Shown one piece after another: positions 1 through 9,204 of a stretch of 64,000 bases of DNA. The DNA is taken from positions 224,360 through 288,359 of the forward strand of contig MDLF01000063.1 in the NCBI GenBank assembly GCA_001730095.1, given 5' to 3'. Within the stretch, counting starts at the first letter, position 1, and each line of letters starts with the position of its first letter. The translations under genes and the position numbers were made by a program. Under the pieces are notes generated by a model that was not told where the DNA came from, made no database searches, and worked only from the letters and a program-made list of their open reading frames with translations. This stretch comes from Rhodobacteraceae bacterium (ex Bugula neritina AB1) (GTDB taxonomy: Bacteria; Pseudomonadota; Alphaproteobacteria; Rhodobacterales; Rhodobacteraceae).

Positions 1-3
1 GGA

Positions 4-28
4 ACGCGCCCCGCCCGGGCGCGTTTTT
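4..28 (+). terminator. Intrinsic terminator of a gene left of the window
   Basis: An 8-bp GC-rich stem (4-11 pairing with 17-24) with a 5-base loop is followed by a run of T to position 28. This is a typical rho-independent terminator reading on the plus strand, so it probably ends a gene lying before the window. Confidence 0.75.
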
Positions 29-86
29 CGATTCCGCCCACCCGCTTCTTTCTGGTCCAAATACCCCGGGGTGAGGCCGCCAGGCC

Positions 87-103
87 GAGGGGCAACGCCC
101 CTC
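87..103. repeat. Small GC-rich hairpin between genes
   Basis: GAGGGGC (87-93) and GCCCCTC (97-103) form a perfect 7-bp stem with a 3-base loop. No T-run follows, so it is a weak terminator at best. It may be a copy of a short intergenic palindromic repeat, which only a genome-wide search could show. Confidence 0.4.
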
Positions 104-172
104 CTCTCTAAAACTCTTGCCGCGGAATAAACCTGCGGCTATTGAGATTACATCTAGACATAAGAGGGTCAG

Positions 173-1540
173 ATGCAGACAATATTTGCGCAGCACGCCC
201 GCCTGCCCGTGGGATGGGTCGAGAACCTCCGGCTGACAGTCGAAGACGGCCGGATCACATCTCTGAAAGCCCGGTGCCAGCCGCAGGCCGGGGACCTGCG
301 GACAGATGTCCTGCTGCCCTCACTCGGCAATCTGCACTCTCACAGCTTTCAGCGTGCAATGGCCGGGATGACTGAATACCGCGCAGCCGGCAAGGACAGC
401 TTCTGGACCTGGCGCGAGCTGATGTACCGCTTCATGGACCGCATCACCCCAGAGCAATACGAGGCCATCGCTGCACTGGTGTTTATGGAAATGCTGGAAG
501 CCGGTTATGCCTCGGTCGGCGAATTTCACTACGTGCACCATCAACCGGGCGGCACGCATTTCGCATCCATCACGGAACTCAGCGAACGGGTCTTCGCTGC
601 AGCTGGTCAAACCGGTATCGGCCTCACCCATCTGCCAGTGCTCTACTCCTATGGCGGTGCAGGAAAGCAGGCTCTGAATGGGGGCCAACAGCGGTTTGGC
701 AATTCGGTTGCGGAGTTTTCCGAACTGGTTGCCCGCGCCCGGGAAATTGCCAAGCAGGAGTTGCCGCAAGACACCCGCGTCGGCATTGCACCACATTCAT
801 TGCGGGCCACCTGCCCTGAGGACCTGGCAGAGGTTCTGCAAGTCCAGAACGATCTTCCAGTGCATATCCACATCTCCGAGCAGCCCAAGGAAGTGGCTGA
901 CATAAGCACTTGGCTGGGGGCCCGCCCTGTCGAATGGCTGCTGAACAACGCCGCAGTCGACAGCAAATGGTGCCTGATTCACGCCACCCATATGACCAGC
1001 GCCGAAACTATCAGTATGGCGCGTTCAGGCGCCGTGGCCGGCCTCTGCCCAATCACTGAGGCCAACCTTGGCGACGGTCCGTTCAACGGGGTGGAATACC
1101 TGGCAAATGACGGCACCTTTGGTATCGGATCAGACTCTAACATCCGGATTTCCCTGCCAGAAGAGCTGCGTACACTGGAGTACTCCCAGCGCCTGCGCGA
1201 TCTGGCTCGCAATGTCCTGGTCCCGGGCGAAGGATCCGTTGGCGAGACCCTGTATATCAGCGCTGCAAAAGGTGGTGCCCAGGCTTTGGGACGCGATGCC
1301 GGGCGGATCGAGGAGGGCGCGCTGGCAGATCTGGTCGCGATTGACAGCAGCATACCGGCCCTGTGCGCGCTAAAGCCCGGACAGATGCTGGACGGGCTGT
1401 GCTTTGCGGCTGGCGACGACAGCGTGACCGATGTCTGGAGCGCCGGGCGCCATATTGTGCAGCAGGGCCGCCACATCGCCCGTGACAGCGTCATTGCAGG
1501 CTATAGAGCGGCAATCAATGAATTGCTGAACAGTCTCTAA
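173..1540 (+). CDS. hutF: Formimidoylglutamate deiminase HutF
   Basis: A 455-residue amidohydrolase-superfamily enzyme. It hydrolyses N-formimidoyl-L-glutamate to N-formyl-L-glutamate and ammonia in the five-step histidine degradation route. The metal-binding features are visible in order: HSH at residues 55-57, HIH at 231-233, His270 in LIHATH, and Asp321 in IGSDSN. Length is normal for HutF. The start has the context AGAGGGTCAG just before ATG. It converges on hutD, whose stop overlaps its own by 4 bp, so the pair is physically linked but not one operon. No other hut gene is in the window; they may lie to the left. Confidence 0.93.
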   Translation: MQTIFAQHARLPVGWVENLRLTVEDGRITSLKARCQPQAGDLRTDVLLPSLGNLHSHSFQRAMAGMTEYRAAGKDSFWTWRELMYRFMDRITPEQYEAIAALVFMEMLEAGYASVGEFHYVHHQPGGTHFASITELSERVFAAAGQTGIGLTHLPVLYSYGGAGKQALNGGQQRFGNSVAEFSELVARAREIAKQELPQDTRVGIAPHSLRATCPEDLAEVLQVQNDLPVHIHISEQPKEVADISTWLGARPVEWLLNNAAVDSKWCLIHATHMTSAETISMARSGAVAGLCPITEANLGDGPFNGVEYLANDGTFGIGSDSNIRISLPEELRTLEYSQRLRDLARNVLVPGEGSVGETLYISAAKGGAQALGRDAGRIEEGALADLVAIDSSIPALCALKPGQMLDGLCFAAGDDSVTDVWSAGRHIVQQGRHIARDSVIAGYRAAINELLNSL

Positions 1541-2070
1541 ACAGGTTGGAACCACACATGAATGACAGCGCCGCCACCCGAGACAGCTCCGCAGGTGGCG
1601 CCGTCTGTTGCCTGCCCCTCTCCGGGGCCGTACCGGCCTTGTTCACTTAGGTCCAAACTTCCGGATACAACAAAGAAAACTTGGCTGCCTGTGACCTCGG
1701 GCAGCTTTCCATCCCTCAGAACCCTGGCCTGTGCCGCCACAAGCTCAGGATCGTAGATCACGTTGAAGGCCTTACAGGCTCCGCCGCGCAAGCGGCAGTC
1801 CAGAGCCAAATTGCCGTCAAAGGTAAGCGGCTCCAGAAGACTGGCCTCCAGGCGGGTTTCCGCGTTGGACAGAACATGCCCTGGCCCCTCGACAATGCAG
1901 TGGATACGGGCAAGACCGGGAAAGGCAGAAAATGCGCCGTCCCGGGTGATATCCGCCAGGCTGAGGCGCCAGACCTGCCGACCGTTTTCTTTTTGCACAG
2001 CCAGCTCGCGGGTCACGCCGCCGCCGTTCTTCCAAGGCACCGGCGCGGCAGTGAAAGCGGAGAAGCGCAT
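1537..2070 (-). CDS. hutD: HutD family protein
   Basis: A 177-residue protein of the HutD/Ves cupin-like family, recognised by the N-terminal block with WKNGGGVTRE near residues 13-22 and the R-x-S-x-A-D motif near residues 35-40. HutD travels with histidine utilisation genes and is thought to bind formylglutamate or to limit flux; its precise role is not settled. Here it runs tail-to-tail into hutF with a 4-bp overlap, which supports the hut assignment. It has no signal peptide, so it is cytoplasmic. Confidence 0.85.
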   Translation of the reverse strand: MRFSAFTAAPVPWKNGGGVTRELAVQKENGRQVWRLSLADITRDGAFSAFPGLARIHCIVEGPGHVLSNAETRLEASLLEPLTFDGNLALDCRLRGGACKAFNVIYDPELVAAQARVLRDGKLPEVTGSQVFFVVSGSLDLSEQGRYGPGEGQATDGATCGAVSGGGAVIHVWFQPV

Positions 2071-2187
2071 GGGGGGACCTCGCGGGCAGGGACAAGCCTA
2101 GAGATAATGGCCAAGCACGGGCCGCTGCAAGCGCCAACTGCAGCAAATGGATTGACCACCCCCCTGCTCCGGCGCTATGGCGGCGGC

Positions 2188-2535
2188 ATGGAAAAGAAGA
2201 AACCTTCCCGCCAACAAGTCTATACCCTGCTTGTCCAGATCGGCCGCAAGGACGGAGACGGACTGCCTGATGGCGCCACAGGTGCTGCGCTGATGATTTA
2301 TGCCTCAGGCATTGATGAGGCCGAAGCGGTGCGGGAAACCGTGGCAATCCTTAAGCAGGCCGACACCGCGCCTCTGGACGTGACCGGATACGGCACACTG
2401 GAAGAGCGCGAGGCCGAAGGGCATGAGATCGGCGAAGAGGAGCGCGCTTTGATGCAGCGGGCGCTGGAAGAAAACGCCGTGATCGTCGCCCAGATGACTC
2501 CGTTCTTCGACGGCGAAGAGCTGACTTGCCACTAG
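2188..2535 (+). CDS. Hypothetical protein, 115 aa
   Basis: A small soluble protein I do not recognise. The reading frame is open much further upstream, but that part runs antisense through hutD. The ATG at 2188, after the divergent hutD start, is therefore the likely start. The N-terminus is lysine-rich (MEKKKPSRQQ), followed by a conserved-looking GATGAALMIYASG segment and an acidic helical second half (EEREAEGHEIGEEERAL). It is divergent from hutD across about 117 bp. No membrane segment or signal peptide is evident. Confidence 0.6.
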   Translation: MEKKKPSRQQVYTLLVQIGRKDGDGLPDGATGAALMIYASGIDEAEAVRETVAILKQADTAPLDVTGYGTLEEREAEGHEIGEEERALMQRALEENAVIVAQMTPFFDGEELTCH

Positions 2536-2544
2536 CCCCAAGCG

Positions 2545-3621
2545 TCAGTTCTGACTGCCGAACCATTTGCGGTACAGGGCGTCATAGCTGCCGTCTTCCT
2601 GCATCGTCAAAAGAACCTGGTTGACCTCTTCTACCAGTGGTGAGCCGGCCGGGAACACCAGCCCGTAGTTTTCGCGCAGAAATGGCTGACCAATGGTTTG
2701 ACCGTATTTGTGCCCGCCCTGCCGCTCATAGAAGTTCAGAACCGGCGCATCAAATACGACAGCCTTGATCTGCCCGACCTCAAAGGCTGCCAGCATCTCT
2801 TCCAGGCCGGAATAGGTCGCAAAGTCGATCTCGCGCCGCTCCAGAAATCCGGCTGCCGTAGAACCGCCTATGGTTCCAACCGACCTGCCATACAGGTCAT
2901 TTACCGAATTCACAGACCCGCTGATCGCCTCAACTGTCATCACCGCTGTGATTTTTGCAACGAAAACCGAAACGATAAACAACGACGAGACAACCAGCAC
3001 CACGCCAAACATCCGACCGATGGGCGTGCGCGGCACCCGCTCTTCAAACCCGCCGTTGACCACAAGGTTAAGCGCCCACCAGAAGGAGGGGAACCAGGCC
3101 TCTTTCAAGGGGCGGTCGAAATAGGGCTGCGCGCGACGTTCAAGGACCCACATCAGCATGCCGCCGCCAAACAGAAGCAGAAAGGCGATGCCAATGGCAG
3201 CCGCCAGATCCCACGACAACAGTGCCCGCAGCAGCGATGGCTCGCGGATGTCGTCAGACTGTACCATGATCTGCAACCCGCTCTCAAAAATCGGATGGCT
3301 GAAGTCCATCTGGATTTCGCGCGATGCGGTGATCGAGATATTGGCGGCAGCCAGATCTGCCTCGCCACTGCGGACGCCTTCCAGCATGCTGACAAAGCTG
3401 TCAGTGCGATTGACCCGGTATTCCCACTCCATCCGCTCCGCCATGAGCTTGAACAGCTCCAGTGAGAAGCCAGTGTCGCGTCCCTCTTCCACCATGGAGA
3501 ACGGTGGCCGTGTAACGGTGTTGACCGTCAGCACCTGCGCAGCGAGCAATTGCCCCCAAAACATGAATAGAACGGCTGGGATCAGACGAAGGTACAGCAC
3601 GGAAACGCTCGGATTGGCCAC
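2545..3621 (-). CDS. Bacterial ionotropic glutamate receptor-like channel (substrate-binding domain interrupted by a pore)
   Basis: A 358-residue membrane protein with the layout of prokaryotic glutamate-receptor channels (GluR0-like). A signal peptide or anchor spans residues 1-28, the first lobe of a family-3 substrate-binding domain about 30-125, a membrane helix about 134-158, a re-entrant pore segment about 176-193 ([10 protein letters not shown] onward), a second membrane helix about 203-226, and the second binding lobe about 230-355. Bacterial relatives are ligand-gated potassium channels with a TVGYG-type filter. Here the matching stretch reads VVNGGFEE, so ion selectivity cannot be assumed. 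It stands alone and is not in an ABC operon, which argues against a simple transporter binding protein. Confidence 0.82.
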   Translation of the reverse strand: MANPSVSVLYLRLIPAVLFMFWGQLLAAQVLTVNTVTRPPFSMVEEGRDTGFSLELFKLMAERMEWEYRVNRTDSFVSMLEGVRSGEADLAAANISITASREIQMDFSHPIFESGLQIMVQSDDIREPSLLRALLSWDLAAAIGIAFLLLFGGGMLMWVLERRAQPYFDRPLKEAWFPSFWWALNLVVNGGFEERVPRTPIGRMFGVVLVVSSLFIVSVFVAKITAVMTVEAISGSVNSVNDLYGRSVGTIGGSTAAGFLERREIDFATYSGLEEMLAAFEVGQIKAVVFDAPVLNFYERQGGHKYGQTIGQPFLRENYGLVFPAGSPLVEEVNQVLLTMQEDGSYDALYRKWFGSQN

Positions 3622-3727
3622 TGACTAGGGTTTCAACGTCCTTAGGCGGATCGTGCTTTTCACGCAAGCGCCGAGACATCGCAAGCTTATGTTGGGGAAA
3701 AACTGTGTCGAGCCGTCCGCCATTTTG

Positions 3728-3817
3728 CCGGAAAAGCGGTTTCAATGTCTCTCTCCACCGGAAATTCCGGAAGACTGCACCACCCGCCGTTCACAGCTTT
3801 GAAACCGCTGCTTCCGG
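3728..3817. repeat. Long inverted repeat with an internal palindrome, intergenic
   Basis: The arms at 3728-3745 and 3799-3817 are near-perfect inverted copies (CCGGAA, then GCGGTTTCAA, against the reverse complement), differing only by a 2/3-base interior. The 53-bp spacer contains a 13-bp palindrome, CCGGAAATTCCGG (3758-3770), that repeats the CCGGAA end of the arms. It lies between the channel gene and dapE, in a 281-bp gap with no gene. Its function is unknown; a small mobile repeat or an RNA structure are both possible. Confidence 0.6.
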
Positions 3818-3902
3818 ACCATAACTTCGGCTTGGCCTGTGAATTGCGCTCCGATCCGATCCGCGCTAGGCCTGTGCCGAACCGAACCTGAGGAGCCAGC
3901 AG

Positions 3903-5054
3903 ATGCCGCAAACCGATCCCGCCCGCCTGACCGCTGAGCTGATCCGCTGCCCCTCTGTCACGCCGGAAGAAGGCGGCGCGCTGGTTCTGCTGGAGAAACT
4001 GTTGAGCGCAGCCGGCTTCAACTGCACCCGCGTCGACCGCGGCGGGGTTTCCAACCTGTTTGCCCGGTGGGGAGCCAGGGGCCATGCCAAAACCTTTGGC
4101 TTTAACGGACACACGGACGTGGTGCCTCTGGGTGATGAGAATGCCTGGAGCATGCCGCCGTTCGGGGCCGAGGAGAAAGACGGCTTTATGTACGGGCGCG
4201 GTGCAACCGACATGAAGTCGGGGGTTGCCGCCTTTGCCGCTGCCGCCATGGATTTCGTACAGGAAACCCCGCCGGACGGAGCCATCATCCTGACCATCAC
4301 CGGCGATGAGGAAGGTCCCGCCCTGGACGGCACAACCGCGCTTTTGGATCACATGGACCGTGAAGGCGAACAGATGTCAGTCTGCCTGGTGGGTGAACCA
4401 ACCTGCCCCAATGAGATGGGTGAAATGATCAAGATCGGGCGGCGCGGCTCGATGACAGCCTGGTTCACAGTGACCGGCGTGCAGGGGCATTCAGCCTATC
4501 CGCACCGCGCCAACAACCCGCTGAACGCCATGGTGCGGCTGATGGATAGGCTGGCAAGCCATGAGCTGGACAAGGGAACCGAGCATTTCGACGCCTCGAC
4601 ACTGGCGGTGGTCACTGTCGACACTGGAAACCCAGCCACAAACGTAATCCCCGCGCAGGCCACCTCTGCCGTGAACATCCGCTTTAACGACGCTCATTCC
4701 GGCGCCGGCCTGACGGATTGGCTGCAGCGTGAATCGAACAAGGCAGCCTCGGAATTCGGTGTCGAAATCAAGGTGGATGTCAAAATCTCTGGCGAAAGCT
4801 TCATTACACCGCCGGGTGCCTTGTCGGATTTGGTCTGTGCCGCGGTTGAGGCGGAAACAGGCCGCAAACCGGAATTGTCGACCACAGGCGGCACCTCGGA
4901 TGCGCGTTTCGTAAAGAACCACTGCCCGGTGGTGGAGTTCGGCCTTGTTGGAAAAACCATGCATCAGGTGGATGAACGGGTGGAGGTGGCCCAGATTCAC
5001 CAGCTGAAGTCCATCTATGCCCGTATCCTGCGCGACTACTTTGCCACTGCGTGA
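3903..5054 (+). CDS. dapE: Succinyl-diaminopimelate desuccinylase
   Basis: A 383-residue M20-family zinc peptidase of the lysine/diaminopimelate pathway. It cleaves N-succinyl-LL-diaminopimelate to succinate and LL-diaminopimelate. Visible zinc and catalytic residues are His70 and Asp72 (GHTDVVP), Asp103 (GRGATDMK) and the Glu pair 136-137 (TGDEEG). The dimerisation domain follows (GRRGSMTAW, near residues 180-188). Length is as expected. A good Shine-Dalgarno (GAGGAGCC) precedes the ATG. A DUF2064 gene follows after only 6 bp. Confidence 0.95.
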   Translation: MPQTDPARLTAELIRCPSVTPEEGGALVLLEKLLSAAGFNCTRVDRGGVSNLFARWGARGHAKTFGFNGHTDVVPLGDENAWSMPPFGAEEKDGFMYGRGATDMKSGVAAFAAAAMDFVQETPPDGAIILTITGDEEGPALDGTTALLDHMDREGEQMSVCLVGEPTCPNEMGEMIKIGRRGSMTAWFTVTGVQGHSAYPHRANNPLNAMVRLMDRLASHELDKGTEHFDASTLAVVTVDTGNPATNVIPAQATSAVNIRFNDAHSGAGLTDWLQRESNKAASEFGVEIKVDVKISGESFITPPGALSDLVCAAVEAETGRKPELSTTGGTSDARFVKNHCPVVEFGLVGKTMHQVDERVEVAQIHQLKSIYARILRDYFATA

Positions 5055-5060
5055 TTTCAC

Positions 5061-5633
5061 GTGAAACGCACTCTGATCATCATGGTCAAGGAGCCGCGCC
5101 CAGGCCGGGTCAAAACCCGGCTGGGCAAAGGCATTGGCGTGATCCCGGCCACCTGGTGGTTCCGCCACCAATCCGCCGGGCTGATCCGACGCTTGCGTGA
5201 CCCGCGCTGGCAAATCGTGCTGGCCGTGGCACCGGACCGTGCAGTGACCTCCAGAGTTTGGCCTGCGGATTTGCCCCGTCTGCCGCAGGGTCATGGCGAT
5301 CTTGGGCAGAGGATGAAGCGGATGCTCCAATCCTTTCCCGGCCCTGTCTGCCTGATCGGTGCAGACATTCCCGGTATCACCTGCAGCTGTGTCGCCCGCG
5401 CGTTTTCGGCGCTTGGCGATCACGACGCTGTTTTCGGCCCTGCCGATGACGGCGGGTACTGGCTGGTCGGGGCCAAACACCCCGCGCGTTTGCCGCGCAG
5501 GCTGTTCGAAAATGTCCGATGGTCAACGGAGCATGCATTGGCTGATACGCTGGCCACACTGCCCGGACAGCGCGTCTCTCTGATCGATACCCTACAGGAT
5601 GTCGATACAGCTGCGGATCTGGCCAGACGCTGA
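5061..5633 (+). CDS. DUF2064 (TIGR04282) glycosyltransferase-like protein
   Basis: A 190-residue protein of the DUF2064 family, which has a GT-A nucleotidyl/glycosyltransferase fold. The family signature is visible: MVKEPRPGRVKTRL at the N-terminus (residues 8-21), IGADIPG, and FGPADDGGYWLVG. Relatives are annotated near arsenosugar or cofactor-type pathways, but no such neighbours are seen here. It starts at a GTG 6 bp after dapE and has little recognisable ribosome-binding site, so translational coupling to dapE is likely. The substrate is unknown. Confidence 0.8.
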   Translation: MKRTLIIMVKEPRPGRVKTRLGKGIGVIPATWWFRHQSAGLIRRLRDPRWQIVLAVAPDRAVTSRVWPADLPRLPQGHGDLGQRMKRMLQSFPGPVCLIGADIPGITCSCVARAFSALGDHDAVFGPADDGGYWLVGAKHPARLPRRLFENVRWSTEHALADTLATLPGQRVSLIDTLQDVDTAADLARR

Positions 5634-5681
5634 CGTGCTTTTCACCATGACGCCGCCCGTCCGCCGTGATACGCGGGGAAC

Positions 5682-7964
5682 ATGAGCCGTATTCCCTCCA
5701 AGGCCGAAATCCTCGACTGGATCTCCGCCAACCCGACCCATACCTCCAAACGCGACATTGCCAAGGCTTTTGGCATCAAGGGCGCCGACCGCATCGACCT
5801 CAAGCGTATCCTCAAGGAGCTGGAGGCGGAGGGCCATTTGACGAAGCGCAAGAAAACCTATCGCGACCCGGACCAGCTGCCGCCGGTGACTGTGCTGGAG
5901 GTGAAGGCGCCGAACGGTGATGGAGACCTGTATGGTCGGCCGCTGGAATGGCATGGCGAGGGTGTAGAACCCATCATCCTGATCCTGCCCAAGGCCTCGG
6001 ATCCGGCCCTGGGCCAGGGCGACAAGCTGCTGGTCAAGCTGCAACTGGTAAAGGACGAGGACCACAATTACGAGGCCCGCCTGATCCGCCGCATCGGCAG
6101 CAACCCGAAACGGGTGCTGGGCATCTTCCGGGCCGGTTCCGAAGGCGGGCGAATTGTGCCGATCGACAAGGCCGCTTCAAGCGAATGGATAGTTGCCCCG
6201 GATGCCGTGAACAACGCCAAAGACGGTGAGCTGGTCGAAGCGGAACAAGCCGGGCCGAAAGGCCGCATGGGCCTGCCGCGTGCCCGCATCGTGGAACGGC
6301 TGGGCGACCCGACCGCGCCCAAGGCCGTGTCGCTGATTGCCATTCACCAGCATGGCATTCCCGATCACTTCCCCGATCCGGTAATGGCTGAGGCGGATGC
6401 CGCCAAACCGATGGGCCTGAAAGGCCGCGAAGACCTGCGCGAACTGCCGCTGGTCACCATCGATCCGGCGGATGCGCGCGACCATGACGACGCCTGCTAT
6501 GCCCATGCTGATGACGATCCCAAGAACCCGGGCGGTCATGTGATCTGGGTGGCGATTGCCGATGTCGCGGCCTATGTGCGCCCCGGCTCGGCGCTGGACC
6601 GCGAGGCCAGAAAACGCGGCAACTCGAGCTATTTCCCGGACCGGGTAGTGCCGATGCTGCCGGACCGGCTGTCGGGCGATCTGTGCTCCCTGCACGAAGG
6701 TGTGCCGCGCGCCTGTATTGCAGTGCGGATGCAAGTGGACGCCGAGGGCAACAAAATCGGCCACACGTTCGTGCGCGGGCTGATGCGCTCCGCCGCATCG
6801 CTGCATTACGCCGAAGTGCAAGAGGCGCAGGACGGCACTGCTAACGAGAAGACCGCGCCGTTCCTCGACGAAGTGATCAAGCCGCTTTATGCTGCATATG
6901 CGGCTCTAACCAAGGCAAAAGCTGCGCGCGAACCGCTGAATCTGGACTTGCCGGAGCGCAAGATCGTGCTGGATGAGGACGGCAATGTGACATCGGTCGC
7001 CTTCCGCGACCGGCTGGATGCGCACAAACTGATCGAAGAATTCATGATCCTCGCCAATGTTGCGGCAGCTGAAACGCTGATCAAGAAGCGCTCGCCGTTG
7101 TTGTTCCGGGTGCATGAGGAACCGGCGCAGGAAAAGCTGGAAGCGCTGCGGGAAACCGCCCAGACCGCTGGACTCAGCCTGGCCAAGGGGCAAGTACTGC
7201 AGACGCGGCATCTGAACTCATTGCTGAACCAGGCGGCCGGAACAGATGATGCGGAACTCATTAACATCTCCACCCTGCGGTCGATGCAGCAGGCCTATTA
7301 CAACCCCGAGAACTTTGGCCATTTCGGCCTGGCGCTGCGCAACTACGCCCATTTCACCTCACCGATCCGCCGTTACGCGGATCTGATCGTGCACCGGTCG
7401 CTGGTGTCTTCGCACGGCTGGGGCGATGACGGGCTGGACGCGGCGCAGATTGAGCGGCTGGAAGACACCGCCACCCATATTTCCGACACCGAGCGGCGCT
7501 CCATGATAGCTGAACGGGACACCACCGACCGGTATCTTGCCTCCTTCCTGAGCGAGCGGGTGGGCAACGAGTTTGAAGGTCGGATCAGCGGCATTGCCCG
7601 CTTTGGCGCCTTTGTGAAACTGGATGAAACCGGGGCGGATGGTCTGGTGCCCGTTCGCTCAATCGGGCGGGAGTTCTTCCATTTTGATGCACAGGCCGGG
7701 ACATTGATGGGCGCAGACACCGGAATGACGCTGGCCATTGGCCAGCGGGTGGCTGTGCGGCTGGTACAGGCAGCACCAGTCACTGGTGGGCTGGAGCTGG
7801 AACTGCTTTCCATCGAAGATCAGGAACTGCCCGCCGGCGGCGGCGGAGGTCGCAAGGGTGGGCGGCGCAGCCCAGCGGGGCGCACTGTCAAACGCAAAGC
7901 AGCCAAGTCCAAACACAAGGCCGCTAAAGTAAAACGCAAAGTGGAACGCAAGCGGCGGAATTGA
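5682..7964 (+). CDS. rnr: Ribonuclease R
   Basis: A 760-residue processive 3'-5' exoribonuclease of the RNase II/R family, which degrades structured RNA. Domains in order: an N-terminal winged-helix segment (about 1-65), cold-shock-like OB folds (about 75-230), the RNB catalytic domain with the acidic cluster DARDHDDA near residues 264-271, an S1 RNA-binding domain (about 620-700), and a strongly basic lysine/arginine-rich tail (from about 715). The tail and helix-turn-helix domain favour RNase R over RNase II. ATG start just after GGGGAAC. Confidence 0.95.
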   Translation: MSRIPSKAEILDWISANPTHTSKRDIAKAFGIKGADRIDLKRILKELEAEGHLTKRKKTYRDPDQLPPVTVLEVKAPNGDGDLYGRPLEWHGEGVEPIILILPKASDPALGQGDKLLVKLQLVKDEDHNYEARLIRRIGSNPKRVLGIFRAGSEGGRIVPIDKAASSEWIVAPDAVNNAKDGELVEAEQAGPKGRMGLPRARIVERLGDPTAPKAVSLIAIHQHGIPDHFPDPVMAEADAAKPMGLKGREDLRELPLVTIDPADARDHDDACYAHADDDPKNPGGHVIWVAIADVAAYVRPGSALDREARKRGNSSYFPDRVVPMLPDRLSGDLCSLHEGVPRACIAVRMQVDAEGNKIGHTFVRGLMRSAASLHYAEVQEAQDGTANEKTAPFLDEVIKPLYAAYAALTKAKAAREPLNLDLPERKIVLDEDGNVTSVAFRDRLDAHKLIEEFMILANVAAAETLIKKRSPLLFRVHEEPAQEKLEALRETAQTAGLSLAKGQVLQTRHLNSLLNQAAGTDDAELINISTLRSMQQAYYNPENFGHFGLALRNYAHFTSPIRRYADLIVHRSLVSSHGWGDDGLDAAQIERLEDTATHISDTERRSMIAERDTTDRYLASFLSERVGNEFEGRISGIARFGAFVKLDETGADGLVPVRSIGREFFHFDAQAGTLMGADTGMTLAIGQRVAVRLVQAAPVTGGLELELLSIEDQELPAGGGGGRKGGRRSPAGRTVKRKAAKSKHKAAKVKRKVERKRRN

Positions 7965-7966
7965 TC

Positions 7967-7988
7967 GTCTGCCCCGCCCCGGGCAGAC
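7967..7988 (+). terminator. Hairpin after rnr
   Basis: GTCTGCCC (7967-7974) and GGGCAGAC (7981-7988) form an 8-bp perfect stem 3 bp after the rnr stop codon. No real T-run follows, so it may stabilise the 3' end rather than terminate alone. It also lies between convergent genes. Confidence 0.45.
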
Positions 7989-8003
7989 CAACATTCTGTC
8001 ACA

Positions 8004-8420
8004 CTAGGCATCCAGCGGCGGGCGCTTTTTGTATATCAGCGCCCGTTTCACCAGCCAGCCGTGTCGCAAAGGCTCCACCTGCCGGGGATCGTCGAACAGT
8101 ACCGCGCGAGTTCCCTCTAACCGGTCCCAGGCTGGAAAAACCTTGGCAAACTCCGGGATCAGTTGGCTTTGGCAATGCACAAAAAGCGCAAAACGCGCAG
8201 CTTTTGGCACTCCCAGCCGGATCGTTGAACCGATCTTGGTGTCAGGCGTGATGTAGGATGGCTGCCCCCAGCGCAGCACTTCCTCCACTCGCCCGGCCTC
8301 TGGAGTTTCGGCAACGGTATCAAGTATCAGCCGTCGCAGCCGGAGCAGCCCCTCTTGCGCGAGCGGATCTGAAACCGCAAAAGCGGTCTCAATCTCTGGT
8401 CCGGCAAAATCAGGTTTCAT
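8004..8420 (-). CDS. DUF1801 domain protein
   Basis: About 138 residues, YdhG/DUF1801-type fold, function unknown. Family features are the WGQPSY block near residues 50-55 and a C-terminal basic segment. The frame extends to 8462, but the ATG at 8420 forms a 4-bp ATGA overlap with the stop of the upstream GST-like gene. That makes it the natural, translationally coupled start. It has no signal peptide or membrane segment. Confidence 0.75.
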   Translation of the reverse strand: MKPDFAGPEIETAFAVSDPLAQEGLLRLRRLILDTVAETPEAGRVEEVLRWGQPSYITPDTKIGSTIRLGVPKAARFALFVHCQSQLIPEFAKVFPAWDRLEGTRAVLFDDPRQVEPLRHGWLVKRALIYKKRPPLDA

Positions 8421-9115
8421 GGCAAGGACACGGTTTCGAACACCCGGCTCAGATATGCGCATAGTATCTTGTCGTCGCGCAAGCGTTTACTGACCGCAGA
8501 GGCTTTAGACGTTTCCAGCATCGAGACCAGGAACGGCGCGATGCTCAGATCCGCAGAAGAGATCCTGTCCCCCAAAAGAAAGGGATTTGCAGCGGCAAGC
8601 TCGGCGATAGGCTGCAAATCCTTTTCCAGCCGATGCATCCGTTCCGTCTCAGTAAATCGCGCAAGGCCTTGCCACTGCAACCCGGCCTGGATTTCTGTCC
8701 TGACTGGCGCGCTGACCTCTTCGCGCACAGCCTCCGGGACCGCTTCAAAGATTTCATCCCGCACTTCCGGCCAAACCGCATCATCATTCCAACGCATCTG
8801 CAACAAGTGCAAACCCAAGTGGTTTTCTGCCAACCGCACCCAGGCGCGGGCATGAGCGCGCGCCGCTGTATTCAGTCCCTGGTCAAAATCCGCCCCTTCT
8901 CCTTCCAGCCAGTCTCGAATGCCCTCGCTGTCTGCGATTTGGCCCAAAGGTGTTTCCAGAACCGGCAATTTCTGGTGTGGCATTGATGTCGGATCCAACA
9001 TGTCGCTGCGGCGCCAGGGCTGACCAGACAGCACCAGCATCATCGCAGATTTGATGCAGAAGGGACTGATGCTGAACAGCCCGAAGCCTGCGGGGAAAGT
9101 AAGGAGAGAAAGCAT
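8417..9115 (-). CDS. Glutathione S-transferase family protein
   Basis: A 232-residue GST-like protein. It has a thioredoxin-fold N-terminus (about 1-75, ending in the KLPVLET and GQIADSEGI elements that form the glutathione site) and an all-helical C-terminal domain ending around NPFLLGDRISSADLSIAPFL. That last motif is the conserved N-capping/hydrophobic staple region of GSTs. The substrate is unknown. It is the first gene of a two-gene operon with the DUF1801 gene and is divergent from the WYL regulator, which could control it. Confidence 0.75.
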   Translation of the reverse strand: MLSLLTFPAGFGLFSISPFCIKSAMMLVLSGQPWRRSDMLDPTSMPHQKLPVLETPLGQIADSEGIRDWLEGEGADFDQGLNTAARAHARAWVRLAENHLGLHLLQMRWNDDAVWPEVRDEIFEAVPEAVREEVSAPVRTEIQAGLQWQGLARFTETERMHRLEKDLQPIAELAAANPFLLGDRISSADLSIAPFLVSMLETSKASAVSKRLRDDKILCAYLSRVFETVSLP

Positions 9116-9204
9116 TTTTGAAATCCCGTTGATTGCATTTACTGGTTCTTTCTCTAAACTCGCCTAATGACAAAAAGTGTCATCAGCGCATAAGATGATC
9201 AGCC

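Noticed and set aside
979..1494. 171-codon minus-strand frame inside hutF
   Set aside because: It is antisense to a complete, motif-bearing HutF and shows no family features.
1681..2187. Long N-terminal extension of the 115-residue hypothetical protein
   Set aside because: It runs antisense through hutD; the ATG at 2188 lies just after the divergent hutD start and gives a compact protein.
4491..5480. 329-codon minus-strand frame across dapE and the DUF2064 gene
   Set aside because: Shadow frame of two well-recognised genes; composition is typical of antisense GC-rich coding DNA.
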